Assembly: GCA_025200525.1 (NCBI GenBank) | Contig: CM045762.1 | Location: 189,311,154-189,375,153, forward strand | Length of the DNA: 64,000 nucleotides | Source: Camellia lanceoleosa | Taxonomy: Eukaryota > Streptophyta > Magnoliopsida > Ericales > Theaceae | Reading direction: 5' to 3' | In this document: positions 53,033 through 64,000 of the stretch, one piece after another | Layout: each line of letters begins with the position of its first letter | How positions within the stretch are numbered: position 1 is the first letter of the stretch | Program-made: the position numbers and the translations under genes | The notes under the pieces: generated by a model | Database searches by the model: none | What the model was told of the DNA's origin: nothing | What the model saw: only the letters and a program-made list of their open reading frames with translations

Positions 53033-55646
53033 AAAATTTATAATCATTCAATTATGTTTTAAGATTTTTATATCTTTAGATTCTCACGTTGAGTTTCTTA
53101 AAATAAAATAAATGTATTTTAAACATTTTATGCACACATATTTTGAATTTAATGACTAAAATGCATTTTCCAGACAATTTCATTTAACAGAAATATGCAT
53201 ATGATTTACATTAAAAATAAATAAATAATTAAGATTTAAATTGATAAATTTAAAAATTCAATATAAGTTCAAACTCTTAAATTTTTTTATAATTTTGACC
53301 GAAATAAAGAGGGAGAATGTAATGTCGTGTGAAAAGAGAATACTTGCAAAATGGAGGGAATTATAAAACAATGGTTTCTAGATGATATTCCCGAAAGCCA
53401 CTCCCTTAACTACTCCCCAAAAGGAGACTTGTTTGATAAAAACTATGCCTAAAAACAAAAAAGGTAGCTCAATTTGGGATCCCGAATATATTCAGAATTA
53501 AATTTTAAAAATAAAGATTGAATTAGTAAAATATAAAATTCACATATAAAATGAATCTAAACCACGATATAAAATTCTTGATAATTTCTACATTTTTATG
53601 TCAGGATCCATAACATTGTTGGCAAAAAAAACACAAAAACATACAAAATACAACGATAATAATATATCCTCTCTCTCTCTCTCTCTCTATTTGACACTCA
53701 GGCCCAGCCCCACCAAAGCAAAATCTTTTTCTTCCTGGACTAGAACTCCACTAGAAGCCACCATACTTGAGGCCCAATTGACTCCTCCATATCATATATA
53801 TATATATATATATTTTATATTAATTTTATTTAAAAGTTGATTACACTGATTAATTACTATCTGCAAATTTGCTCATATTCATCAGGGAATTTTTCTTACG
53901 ATCACATACGGCTAACAAGAAAAATGATATTTTATTTCATTTCTAATATAGACATAATAAATATAAATCATACATTGAAATTTATATATAGAGTCAAGTA
54001 TTATATCGCATAAATAAACACGAGCACTATGCATGTGAAGAAAAATATGAAGTGAAAATCTATATTACTTATGTCCTAAAAGCAATGTGTACTATAAGTG
54101 TGAGGGTGCTCTCACCTCAATAACTAACTTTTAAGACTGAGTTATATCTAAAATCATGTAGCAATATAAATTATATAAGTTATGAGTTTTTGATTTTTTG
54201 TTTTTGTTTTATTTATTGAATTAAACAATTAACTATATAAAAAAGCTAAATAATAATTAAATTAAAGAATAAATAATTAACTCGACAATCCAAGTTGGTT
54301 AAACAACCAAATAAAATGTTCATGAAAATATCATTTTAAAATACCAACACAAAATGATGTAACAAATCAAATGTTTGCAGTTCCGTATCAACTCTTTCGC
54401 ATCTGTCAAATTCCATTTTCCTTTAAATATGTCTATAAAAACACAAGATACAATATCCATTTTTGAAGTTCATTTGACTACTATTTGAGAGGTAATAGAT
54501 ACAATTGAAAGAGCTTCATATTGTTAAACCACTAGCTTTAAATTTATTTATAATTATTCATCCCAAAAAAAAAAAAAAAAGAAGATGTTCATAATGATAT
54601 GAACTACTTCATGCTATTAACAAATCTAACAACTAACAATTAATAACTGACTTTCCTCAATCAAAAAAAATTATTAATTATTCTTTTTTAACAAATCATG
54701 TAAGCCTCAATCCTATCCCACATCATTAAAGCTAACTTTATGAATCATCAAATTTATAGATCAATGTTTAATAAACTTGACATCTGTGCAAATGCATAAG
54801 TTCATTGTGTGATTAGTTAAATTTATTGATTTAGTGGTTAATTTACATAAAAAATCAGCAATACTATATGCTCAAATTTTTAAAATGGGCAGTCTATACC
54901 ACTCGTAGAGATGGCAATTTGTCCCGTCCTCTGCCTCTGCTGTCCTATCCCGTGCTGATTTTTTCACCTTGATGAGAAAGAGGGATGGGAAAAGTTTTGC
55001 TTACCTCATCTCATTCTATCTCTACCCAACTCGATTATATTTATTAAATATATATATATTTATATAGACTTGGAGGCCATTATTTCAAATTGGAGAACAC
55101 TTTTTAGACTTGTAGGGTCAATTACGAGTCCTATTGTGATAATTCAAACCGTTCATTTTATCGAATACTTTATATAAATTACCACTAAAAAAAATTATTA
55201 ATCCGATAATCATGACCTATTCAATTTGTTGCATTTGTCGACAAAACAATGGACGATAATTGTGTTTTTTAAAATAGACCATTAATATTTTTAGTAACAA
55301 ATGCGATAAATTGAATATGTTACGATTATTGGATTGATTTTATTTGTTTATTTATTTTTGTCATTGATATACATGAATCGGCCAACAAAATGAATAGTTC
55401 AGATCATCAAATGGGACGTATAGACCCCCACGGCCCAAACAACACCTTCCTATCCGGATTAGCAAAAAAATCACTATAAGTTGTTGCATCAATTGCTCTA
55501 TTTTTCACACATCTTTTTATAAAAATCAAAAATTAATTAAAAGTTAATTCCCAAACAGACCTCATTTTTCATCTTCCATCTTTTTACCTCTCATTACTTA
55601 CAAATATCATTATCTACAATACCCTATATATTATATCTGTTTTTAT
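53033..55646. other. AT-rich intergenic DNA with microsatellites
   Basis: A (CT)n run lies at about 53,669-53,688 and an (AT)n run at about 53,795-53,813. At 54,903-55,030, GTAGAGATGGCAATTTGTCC and GGGATGGGAAAAG wording is seen in a common dispersed plant repeat. No coding domain was recognised. Confidence 0.5.
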
Positions 55647-55865
55647 TATTATTGTCATTCATAAATTTCACAAAATTAATCCATCCATCGATGGAGAGAG
55701 GATACTACAAACTTAGCACAGTTCCATTGAAATTCCAAACGAACCCTAAGATATTATTGTCATTCATAAAGTTCACAAAATTAGTCCATACCCAATATGA
55801 TAGTCGAAGGAGACGGGATACTAAAACCCACACAGTCCAATTGTTATTCCCAAACAAGCCCTAAG
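55647..55865. repeat. Tandem duplication of about 105-115 bp
   Basis: Both copies start ATTATTGTCATTCATAAA and end CCAAAC(G)A(A/G)CCCTAAG (to 55,750 and 55,865). CACAAAATTA(A/G)TCCAT is in each. The frame across them (55,652-55,864) is a by-product. Confidence 0.75.
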
Positions 55866-58800
55866 ATTAAACCTACAAAAGATATTCAAAAATTATGGAA
55901 ATTTGTGTACGTATTTTTAAAGATACAAATAATCCATGTGGTTAGTTACATATATAGATGCAAGAATGGATGATATTAACAGCCTACCAACTCCCAAGCA
56001 CTTAGCTCATTCCAGATGTTCAAATTTTGACCAACAAACAGCACTACTAGCTAGAAATATAAAAGGAATAGAAAACCCAAATAGCACATTGAAAAATGAA
56101 GTGGCTACTAGTGTAGTAGGGGTTGAATTTGCTGTTTAAATAATTTATCTCTTTTTGCTTTATATGAAAGAAGCAGTTGATAAATGAAAAAGGAAATACA
56201 AGACTGAAGATGGGTGCCATATGTGGTATGTTGTAGGAATGCAGTCAGAGTGAGGGGATGTAAACATTGAATCCAATGAGTAAGTGAGAGTGAGAGCGAC
56301 ATTACACGTTGTTGTTTTTTAAGGTCTTGTTTGTCAAAGGAAATTCCGGGTTTTCTGCATCTAATGGCGTTGACGTTTTGATTGGACGATCTACTGTCTG
56401 TCCATAAGCACACAATCAATCTATCTCTCCTGCATCGAATTAATCACATAATGGATTGTAGAAAAAAATAATGTAAGGTTGAAATTAAATTTAATTATAA
56501 TGAGTCTATTTTTTTATTTTTTTGTGATAAATCTTAATTTATTATTACATTTTCTATGACTCATTCTATATTTTAATTTTGTATTCTTATCATTAGTATT
56601 TTTATAATTATTCAATAATCTAGTATCAACAAATAATTATCTACTCTCAAATTTTTTTTTGTCATGCTTAAAAATACTCATAATCACATGGTCATATGAG
56701 AATAATGATGTATAATTTAATGATTGTAAGTGTTTGGAGACAAGAGATGGAAAATTTTGATAACGAGGATTTCATGTCTGAAAATACCAATTCAACATGT
56801 TGACATCGTACTCTTAAATTAGAAAAGTTATAGTCACAAGATAAATAGAGGCAAAACATAGACCACCTCGGTTGGTGAGTAGACAAAATCGAGCTTTTTC
56901 ATCCTATTTAAATATAGAGTACCAACGATGATAAATTCACGCGACAATATCACTATTCAATGAGAAGTTTTACATTATGATAGTAGAGACTAACTTTCTA
57001 GTTGTTATAACTTATTGAAACTGTATTATGTTTTTATTTGGAGAATCTGTCTTGGAATATTTAGAGTAATTTTCACCTGTCATATAGAAATAGGTAAAAT
57101 AAATTGAAAAAACTAATTATTTAAAAATTTCATGAAGAGATCCTTGCTTGAATTAATGGGAGATAAGAGATATTTATTCAATTTCATTTCTAATTTTTTT
57201 TTTTTAATGATGACACCACGATAATACCTATGAAGGACTTGCAAATTAGTGGATAGAACATATTTAAGAGTCCTTTGACAATAGACCAATTAGTCAACAA
57301 TTGGGAGCTCATTTGGTAACATAATATTATTTATTAATTTATTGATTTATTTAGATCATATTACTTTTTATTTTTTACCGCGTCATTTTATAATAAATAA
57401 AAAAATCAATTTATAAGTCATAGTCAAAACAACTTTAAAAGTAAAAAGTCATACAAAAAAGTAAGAAAAAAAATTCTCATTCTCTTTATTTTTTGTTTTG
57501 TACACTTTTAAGTAAAAATTAAAAAAATCATTACTAAACAACTTTAAATCTTTTGTCTCATATTTTAATTTAAAAATTATTATAAATTCACTTCCCAAAT
57601 CAACCTAATAATATAATTATTTTTCTAGTCCTACCTTCAATGTGAAGCGTCTTTGACCAAAACATATGATCTCCATCTCCTTTTCTTACCAATTTTTTGA
57701 CCTCTTAGAGAAGCATGCGTATTTCCACAAGTATACGTTAGGTATAGAATTTTATGGTTTTTTTGGATTGATGTGTATGTATATCTCATCATGTCAAACG
57801 AAACCAAAAACAATAGATATTTATTGGAAGTGTCCAATCATAATAAAATAATACAAATTAATTTGAAGTGAACATCTTTTCATTGTAATCTAATTTACTA
57901 ACTCTAAAATCATATGCATGATCAAAAAAATAATTTTATAACATTATAAATTTTATTTTCCAATTTTGATAGTATTTTAAAACAATTCATAAAATTTATA
58001 AAAGGAAAGGATTTATCATATGAGTGGACTTTAATATGATTTATTTATATATATACATATTAATCCAGTGATAGGAAAAATGGAGACAAACTGGCTTGAT
58101 TCAATTTTCACACGTGTGGAATTAGTCTAAACAACTATATTGGCATTAGATAGACATATTTAAAATTAAAAAAAAAAATTAATTCCTTCTTTAGAGTTAA
58201 TTTCATGTTAAGCAATTCCATTTCACTAAACCAGTGCGTACATTCAATGAGAAAGTTGTCATATACTAACTTCAACTTGCTATAGAACTAGGGTTGAGCA
58301 CTGTCGCAATAGCCAGTTCTGTATAATATTTTTAGAGTAGAGGATAAATATTTGGGAAAATTAATATTCAGTATATGTTTTTAATAATATTTTCAAATAA
58401 TGGTAAAATTTATAAATGTTAATAATTAATTTTTTAAAATTCACTAATCTATAAATATCTTGTAAAAATTTCACTTATGTTTAATTTTTTCCTAAATATT
58501 TTAGCCTATAAAAACGATATTAGGTTAAGATTTGAAGTGGATCTATGTTTTGAGTTAATTAGAATGAGAAATTTTAACCACCTTTAAACAGATCCACCTA
58601 TTTATAAAAGAAATATTTAAAATTTTTATATTATTTATTTACATAATAAAATAAAATAAAATAAAAAAGATAAATATATACATACATTTCTTTTCTCGGC
58701 TTAAATTAAAATTTTGTTAAAATGCCTAAAATCATTGATAATTGGATTTTGTTAATGGCCGTAATTCAAATAATTATTAAAAGCACTGAAGTCATTTAAT

Positions 58801-59100
58801 AGCACTTTAAGACCAATAGGATTAATAGTCAATATATATTGGGTTAAATGGATAGAATTGGGATTTAGAAGTTATTTAGGATTGGATTTGGGATGATTAT
58901 ATTAGGCTCAAGGTTAAGTTGAGTTAGGCTTAGGAAGACACATGCTCTTATTACATAATGCAAGTCCATCACAAACTCGACTGGCTAGGTCAGGTCAATG
59001 CCCATCCCTCCATAGAATAGTGTTATTTGATAGGAGAAGTGATATTTCAAGTAGAGAAAGTGAGAGTGTAATTTTAGAAGAATCTATGAGGGGTATTCAG
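55866..59100. other. AT-rich intergenic DNA, no gene recognised
   Basis: Frames at 55,936-56,139, 56,108-56,419, 56,692-56,886 and 57,637-57,851 have no recognisable motif or exon context. A segment at 57,305-57,605 with ATTTGGTAAC and CCCAAATCAACC edges may be another decayed MITE. Confidence 0.5.
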
Positions 59101-59500
59101 TGTGTTTAGTTGTAATTTTTTGGAAATTAAGTTTTTTATTTTTCTTATTTTTTTGTTTTTAGTGAATATTTTTAAAATTTTAAGTAATTTTTTTATTTTT
59201 TTATATGCATCTTATTTAGATGTATCTAAATAGTATAATATTTATGAAAAATATTTTAAAATTAATAAATACACAAAATATGAAAAATGTCTTGAATTTT
59301 TATATTTTTTTGTATTTATTTAATCAGAAATTTTTTAAAAATTTTTTCACAAATATTATATTTTTTAAGTGTATTTATGTTAGGTGTGTCTAAAATTTTT
59401 TAAAAAAAAATAACTTAAAATATTAAAAAAATCAGTGAAAACAAAAATAAAAAGGTAAAAATTAAAAAGTAAATTTTAAAACTGACATCAAACAAAGTGA
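59101..59500. repeat. MITE-like element, TGTGTTTAGTT family
   Basis: Left TGTGTTTAGTTGTAATTTTT and right (reverse) CACTTTGTTTGATGTCAGTT. Internal words (TTTTTAGTGAATATTTTTA, GTAATTTTTTTATTTTTT, AGGTGTGTCT) match the copy at 22,233-22,668. Confidence 0.55.
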
Positions 59501-59868
59501 ATGTAATTTACCCAATAATTTATACACCAAAAGTATGAAATAGTCACCCAAACAACCTAGAAAATTATGACCAGACCAATATGTCTCATTAGTTAAGGCA
59601 CACTTACATAATTAAAATTCAGGTTTTTAGATTAGATTTTTGCTATGTTCCCCTAGTCTTTGCCATACACATCAATTATCCGTAACAATGTTGGTTTCTA
59701 ACTCTGAACATGAATGCATTTCTGCATAATCACACACTCTTTTTATTTAACATCAATTTTTTTATTTTATTTTATTTTTTAAGTTTAGGATTAGCATGCT
59801 GTTGCACCAATAGGCAGGGTCCATGATAGGTGTATATATAATTTAATGATTTAATTTTAGGACAAATT

Positions 59869-60800
59869 TCACATTACCCCCATACAATTTGGTCTATCTG
59901 GAGATGATCACATTTAGAAATAATCACATATTAATCCCTTTATGATTTATGGACCAAAATTCACCATTAACTTCTGTAACAGAACCAGTAAATTTCCCTA
60001 AATGCCCTTCTCTTCTTCCTGTAAACCCATATATATATCCTGTAAATTTATCAATTTTACATCTCCAGGCGCCACCACCATGACTTTCCCGCCCCACCTT
60101 GCAGTGTCAGGACCAAATAATGATTAAATAAACTAGCAATGCACATTAACACCAAAAAACAACAACTAATTTTGCATAAATATTTTGTGGTCATATGAGT
60201 TAAATAATCTGCATACTCAACAAAGAATAATGGATGAATCCGTAATTCTGCATGCATACTCTTTGCTGCAGCTCATAGATTAAGTTTTGTTCTGGGTTCA
60301 ATTAAGTGGGCAAGTGGAAAATAGGAGTCTTTTGTATACTCTCCCACTTTACAGCACATTGGTTTCAGCACATTGTCTTTTGTTTAGCAGATGTAGTATT
60401 GAGAAAACATGCCAAATTGTCAAACTATCATCAGTTCCATTTGATGGCAACTCCTGGTGGTTGAGGGTGGTTGGATGTAGAGGCCTATGGGGGCTGGCTG
60501 TCATGGTTGTTGAGGGTAGCTATGTGTGAAACAAGAAGAGATGCTGGTCATGGTTTTAGGGACGGTAATGGAGGGCTGGGAAGGGGAGTGAGAGAGAAAC
60601 AGTAAAGAGAGGAAGAAATTGGATGGCATTATTTTGTAAATTTAAAAGGGTATGAGGGCTGTTTATGTCTTAAAAAATGACATACTCATCATACAAGCAC
60701 GTGACTGCCATATTCTGTTAAACTGAACTACGAATTATAAAGAGTTATATGATTATTTTTAAATGATGAAAAATTTATTCCCTACATAGGCTAAATTATT
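59869..60800. repeat. Non-autonomous TIR element of about 0.9 kb
   Basis: The left end TTTAGAAATAATCACATATT (59,922) and the right end (reverse) TTTAAAAATAATCATATAAC (60,751-60,770) lie in arms of some 80 bases that stay partly complementary. The interior has non-AT pieces (CAGGCGCCACCACCATGACT and GGTTGAGGGTGGTTGGATG) but no recognised domain. Confidence 0.5.
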
Positions 60801-62530
60801 AATTTTACAACCATGCTACATACACCCTAGTGAGTCAGCACCCCAGCACCCTCAGTGCTAGGGTGAAGCGATGCTGTCCTTGGCCAAAAATAAAAAATAA
60901 AAAAAAAAACTTTTTTTTTTTTTTCACCAATCCCGAATCTTGCCACCTCCTTTGAGGAGTCGAACCCCCAATGGATGTATCCTGTATTTTTCTTAATTTT
61001 ATTGCTAAAATAATGGACATAGTGCATGAGGGACTGTTGTGGTGACCCTTCACAGCTTCTTTCTAAGAGTTCAAGCACTGGTTGAGTAAGATTGGGTGAT
61101 ATCACGTGTTCAGTGTTTAGCAAGCTAAAAAATGATGATACTAAAATATTGGTTGTCTTTTGGTTTAGTACTTTTGGTATTATAATTTTAATTAAAAAAA
61201 TTTAAAAACTCTTTTTTTATAATTTATAATTAAATAAATTTAAATTTAATACTCAATGTTTAAAATTATTTTTAAAAATTCATAATTAAATGATACAATT
61301 CAAACTCTTTTTAAAACTCATAGTAAACTCTTTTTAAAACTCTATTTTTTTAAATTAAAATTTGCTTTTTTTATTTTTTAAAAAAAAATTTATGCTTTGA
61401 AAGTGTGGAGTTGTATTTTTGAGTTGGTGAGTTTTGAAAAATAAAATTTATTTGGTTACTCTAAATTTTAAAAAGAGCTTTTAGTCAGTATTTCATGCAC
61501 AATTGTGCAAGCCTGATGTTTTTTTTGCAAATATTTGAGTTGTATTTTTTATTTTAAATTTATTTTATTTTATAAATATTTTAATTTTTTAATATTTAAA
61601 ACATTTTTTTAAATATTTTTTTTGGAAAAAAATTACTATGTAGTCCTATGTAGGAGATCTATTTCCGCTTCTAATCACATTTATATATTTTTCAGCCAAT
61701 AATTAATAGAGTCCATGTGCTTTTTAAGTTTTGGTGTTCGGAGGTCCCGTTTTTATTTTCTTATTTTTTAAATGATTGTATTACCCTTTGATTTGATATA
61801 TATATATATACACAATGAAAAATCAAAATATTCGTCTCATCGCAGGTTGTTTGCAATCCATCTCTTTCCATGATGTCGATCTCTTTGTGGCGTGAGTCGA
61901 TCTCGTTGTCTTTGTGAGGTGGATCTCGTTGTGCAGTCAATCTCTCTGTCTTATAAGCTCTCTCTCTCTCTCTCCAATACATATACATATATGTATATAT
62001 ATAGATAAGCAAATTCGTGATCTCTGGTTTTGTGTTTGGCAGTATTTATTTATAGTTCTTTGTTTTGTAATAAACTTTATTTGTTTTGATACTTATTTTT
62101 TGTGATTTTTTGTATGTGATATAGTGTAATAATTTTGATTTTATTGATTTTGTTTGTTGTATAATGTAATGTGTTTTGAAGTTGTAGTTTGGAATTGTGA
62201 ATTGAAATTTTGATCTTGATATGTTATGGCTTGTCTAATTTTGCGGTTGGAATTGTGAATTGTAGAAGTGTTGATCTTGATATATTTATGGCATATAATT
62301 TCTGGTTTGGAATCTTGTGAACAATTGTTTTCTTTGGTTTGTGATTTTGTAGTATGGAAGGGTGTTTCATATTAATGTGCAAATCTGATAGAATCTTGTC
62401 TTCCGCTATTTAGATTAGTGAGGATGTAGTTATCATAAGAAATTGTTGAAAAATATCTGCGAAGTTCAAGGTTAATATTTAAGTAACTTTTGTTTGTTTT
62501 CTATTCTTGGATATTCTAATTATATTGTTG
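60801..62530. other. Intergenic DNA before the MULE remnant
   Basis: It contains a gene-free AT-rich stretch with another decayed A/T repeat (61,140-61,460, AAACTCTTTTTAAAACTC words), a (TA)n run at 61,797-61,810 and a (CT)n run at 61,956-61,975. Text at 60,835-61,000 (CACCCTCAGTGCTAGGGTG) is a small hairpin-bearing insertion with an A run. The 61,840-61,950 part has repeated GATCTC(G/T)TTG words. Confidence 0.5.
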
Positions 62531-62539
62531 GATGTAGTG

Positions 62540-63660
62540 ATTTGAGAATATGATGTCAATGGTAGGTTGTAGTGGTTCTCTCTTTATTGATATTATCATA
62601 GGTGATAGAAGAATTGTGGAGGTTAATAATTCTTCTAGGATTGATTACGTAATTTGTAAGTTCTTTGGTTACTTGATTGTGATAATTTTGGTAGTTTGTT
62701 GCCTAGTTTTTATCCAAAACCAAAGAGAGTTTGTTATACCACTAATTGAAAGGGATTATACGGTGTTAATCAATAATTTAAAGGTGGAGTCTTTGGCGTT
62801 CCGCATTGTATTAGCTAAATATCTGATTTGAATGTGGTTTTGCGATGAATTATTTGAAGAAGCGATGCAACAAGAGTAAGCTTCTTGAATGTATAATGAA
62901 GTGATCTCTGAGTTGTAAATGGTTTTCGTGGAAGGGTATTGATAATTCGGTATTTTTTATTATGAAGTTGGATAATGTGTATACTTGTAGGGTTGTAACT
63001 CGTAGATCTTGTAGCAAAATGGTTGGTTCTAGGCTTGTGTCGATATTATGCATAATGATATTAGTGATAATCCGTTGACTCATTACTGTTGAAGTTAAAA
63101 AGGTTGAAGCAATATATGGTATAGATGTTTCTTGTTGGGTTTGCATAGTTTAGGAGTTTGATAAGGCAAAATTTGGATATTTGGTGATTTTGTAACTTTT
63201 TTGACCAACCGATGGTATCTTGAGACATATATGAGAACAAATCACAGGCGATGTTTGAATTAGATGTGAATGAAAGTAGTAGAGTGTTTCGGAGGTTATT
63301 TGGCATTTCATGGATGTTTGTATGGCTTTCAATTTTGTAGATCACGTTGTTGTTGTTGATAGTACATTCTTGAAGAAACGTTACAAGGGGCATTTACTTG
63401 CAACAACATCAAATGTTGTGTCGAAATTATGTGTTTATTTATAGTTAGTATAGTTTTGGTTTGTCGGTGTGTTTTGTGGTTGGTGGATTTTTGGTTTCTA
63501 TTATTGTATTGTAGAGTACGCTAATTTTTGTAATTTCATATTATTTTGTTTTGAGGCCTATTTCCTTTGGCTTTTGCGTTGTTGACGTTGAAAATCAAAG
63601 ATAATTGGATGTGGTTTTAAATTGAGTTGTTAAAGAGATTGTTGATTAAGGTAGGAGATT
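62540..63660 (+). pseudogene. MuDR/MULE transposase remnant
   Basis: Role when intact: DDE transposase of Mutator-like DNA transposons. Pieces in the usual order, spread over frames with stops: CKWFSWKGIDNSVFFIMKLD and NVYTCRVVTRR (about 62,910-63,015, the W..HTC block before the catalytic core), YGIDVSCWV (63,115-63,141, family YG..SYWKAW), then VVVDSTFLKKRYKGHLLATT (63,348-63,407, first catalytic Asp in the family's VVDGTFLKGKYGG context) and PISFGFCVVDVENQ (about 63,557-63,600, family IFPLAFAVVDSEN). About 145 bases lie between the last two blocks where about 30 are usual; this may be an intron or insertion. No inverted ends were identified. The window ends soon after. Confidence 0.75.
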
Positions 63661-64000
63661 GACCTTTGTGTCGGCCGAGTCAACAAGATTGCTAGTGTCC
63701 GCGACCCGACTCACATATGCCCAGGTTAAGAAATGTCATGATGGCGATGGCAGAGTTACCTCCGATAATTCTTAAACAAATTATCGTCACAATTAAGTAA
63801 TATTTAAATGAAATTGCCAAAATAATCATGAATTTTTATTTTATTACAAAATTTATTGACTAAAAAAGACCGATATTTACATAAAAATATCATAATAAAA
63901 GTGTTGTGTGTGTATTGATTTTTGCATCTAAGACTTTTTTAATTTATTTGAATTACTTGTTTTTCATTTTCGCGAAATTAATGACTTATTTATAAGCATG
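63661..64000. other. Sequence after the MULE remnant
   Basis: A short less AT-rich part (GTCGGCCGAGTCAACAAG, GCGACCCGACTCAC) followed by AT-rich DNA. No further transposase motif was recognised. Confidence 0.4.

Noticed and set aside
62850..63393. Minus-strand frames of 98-110 aa near the right end
   Set aside because: Antisense shadow of the plus-strand MULE transposase blocks.

Overview
This is AT-rich, gene-poor nuclear DNA of a flowering plant, probably a eudicot. The evidence is a three-exon R2R3-MYB gene with the canonical plant intron positions, plant-lineage Ty3/Gypsy retrotransposons (Athila-like, Tat/Ogre-like, chromovirus-like), Helitron-type ends, MuDR-type transposase remnants and many MITE-like foldback repeats. 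No bacterial, organellar or CRISPR signal was seen. The only gene that looks host-owned is the MYB gene at about 42.5-44.2 kb on the minus strand. Nearly everything else is mobile DNA in layers of decay.

Layout. 1-14.9 kb is a wrecked Athila-like element on the plus strand. Its LTR end and tRNA-Asp-type primer site lie at 1-196, but its gag, protease and pre-RT remnants only resume at 12.08-14.88 kb. The roughly 11.8 kb between them hold other elements: a T-rich tract, a minus-strand plant-mobile-domain (PMD) pseudogene with a minisatellite in its first intron (1.5-4.0 kb), a putative very long Ogre/Tat-like LTR with 160-bp tandem repeats (5.38-9.58 kb), and a putative chromovirus-type solo LTR with repeated CTCGAGCG motifs (9.78-11.99 kb). 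14.9-23.7 kb is non-coding and AT-rich, with MITE-like repeats, short duplications, a cluster of perfect palindromes and a G-rich island.

23.7-35.6 kb carries Helitron-like ends. Between them sits a complete-length Tat-lineage LTR retrotransposon (24,121-34,933, minus strand) with 575/576-bp LTRs differing at about seven positions and a perfect 5-bp target duplication (AATAT). It has gag, protease, RT, RNase H, a second RNase H, integrase, a 62-bp-unit tandem array after pol, and an antisense gene related to the 'putative gypsy type transposon' family next to its 3' LTR. The coding regions are frameshifted in many places.

35.6-42.4 kb is MITE-rich intergenic DNA. After the MYB gene comes an exact head-to-tail duplication of a 1.5-kb unit (45,302-48,330), each copy carrying a promoter-like segment and a foldback insertion. 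48.3-61.8 kb is AT-rich with further MITEs and microsatellites. A decayed MuDR/MULE transposase lies at about 62.5-63.65 kb on the plus strand.

How parts relate. The retroelement modules belong together within each element, and the MYB gene has no functional neighbour. The most unusual features are the repeated association of antisense plant-specific ORFs with Tat-like LTRs, the Helitron/Tat nesting, and conserved MYB C-terminal words split over several frames, which may point to indel errors in the assembly.
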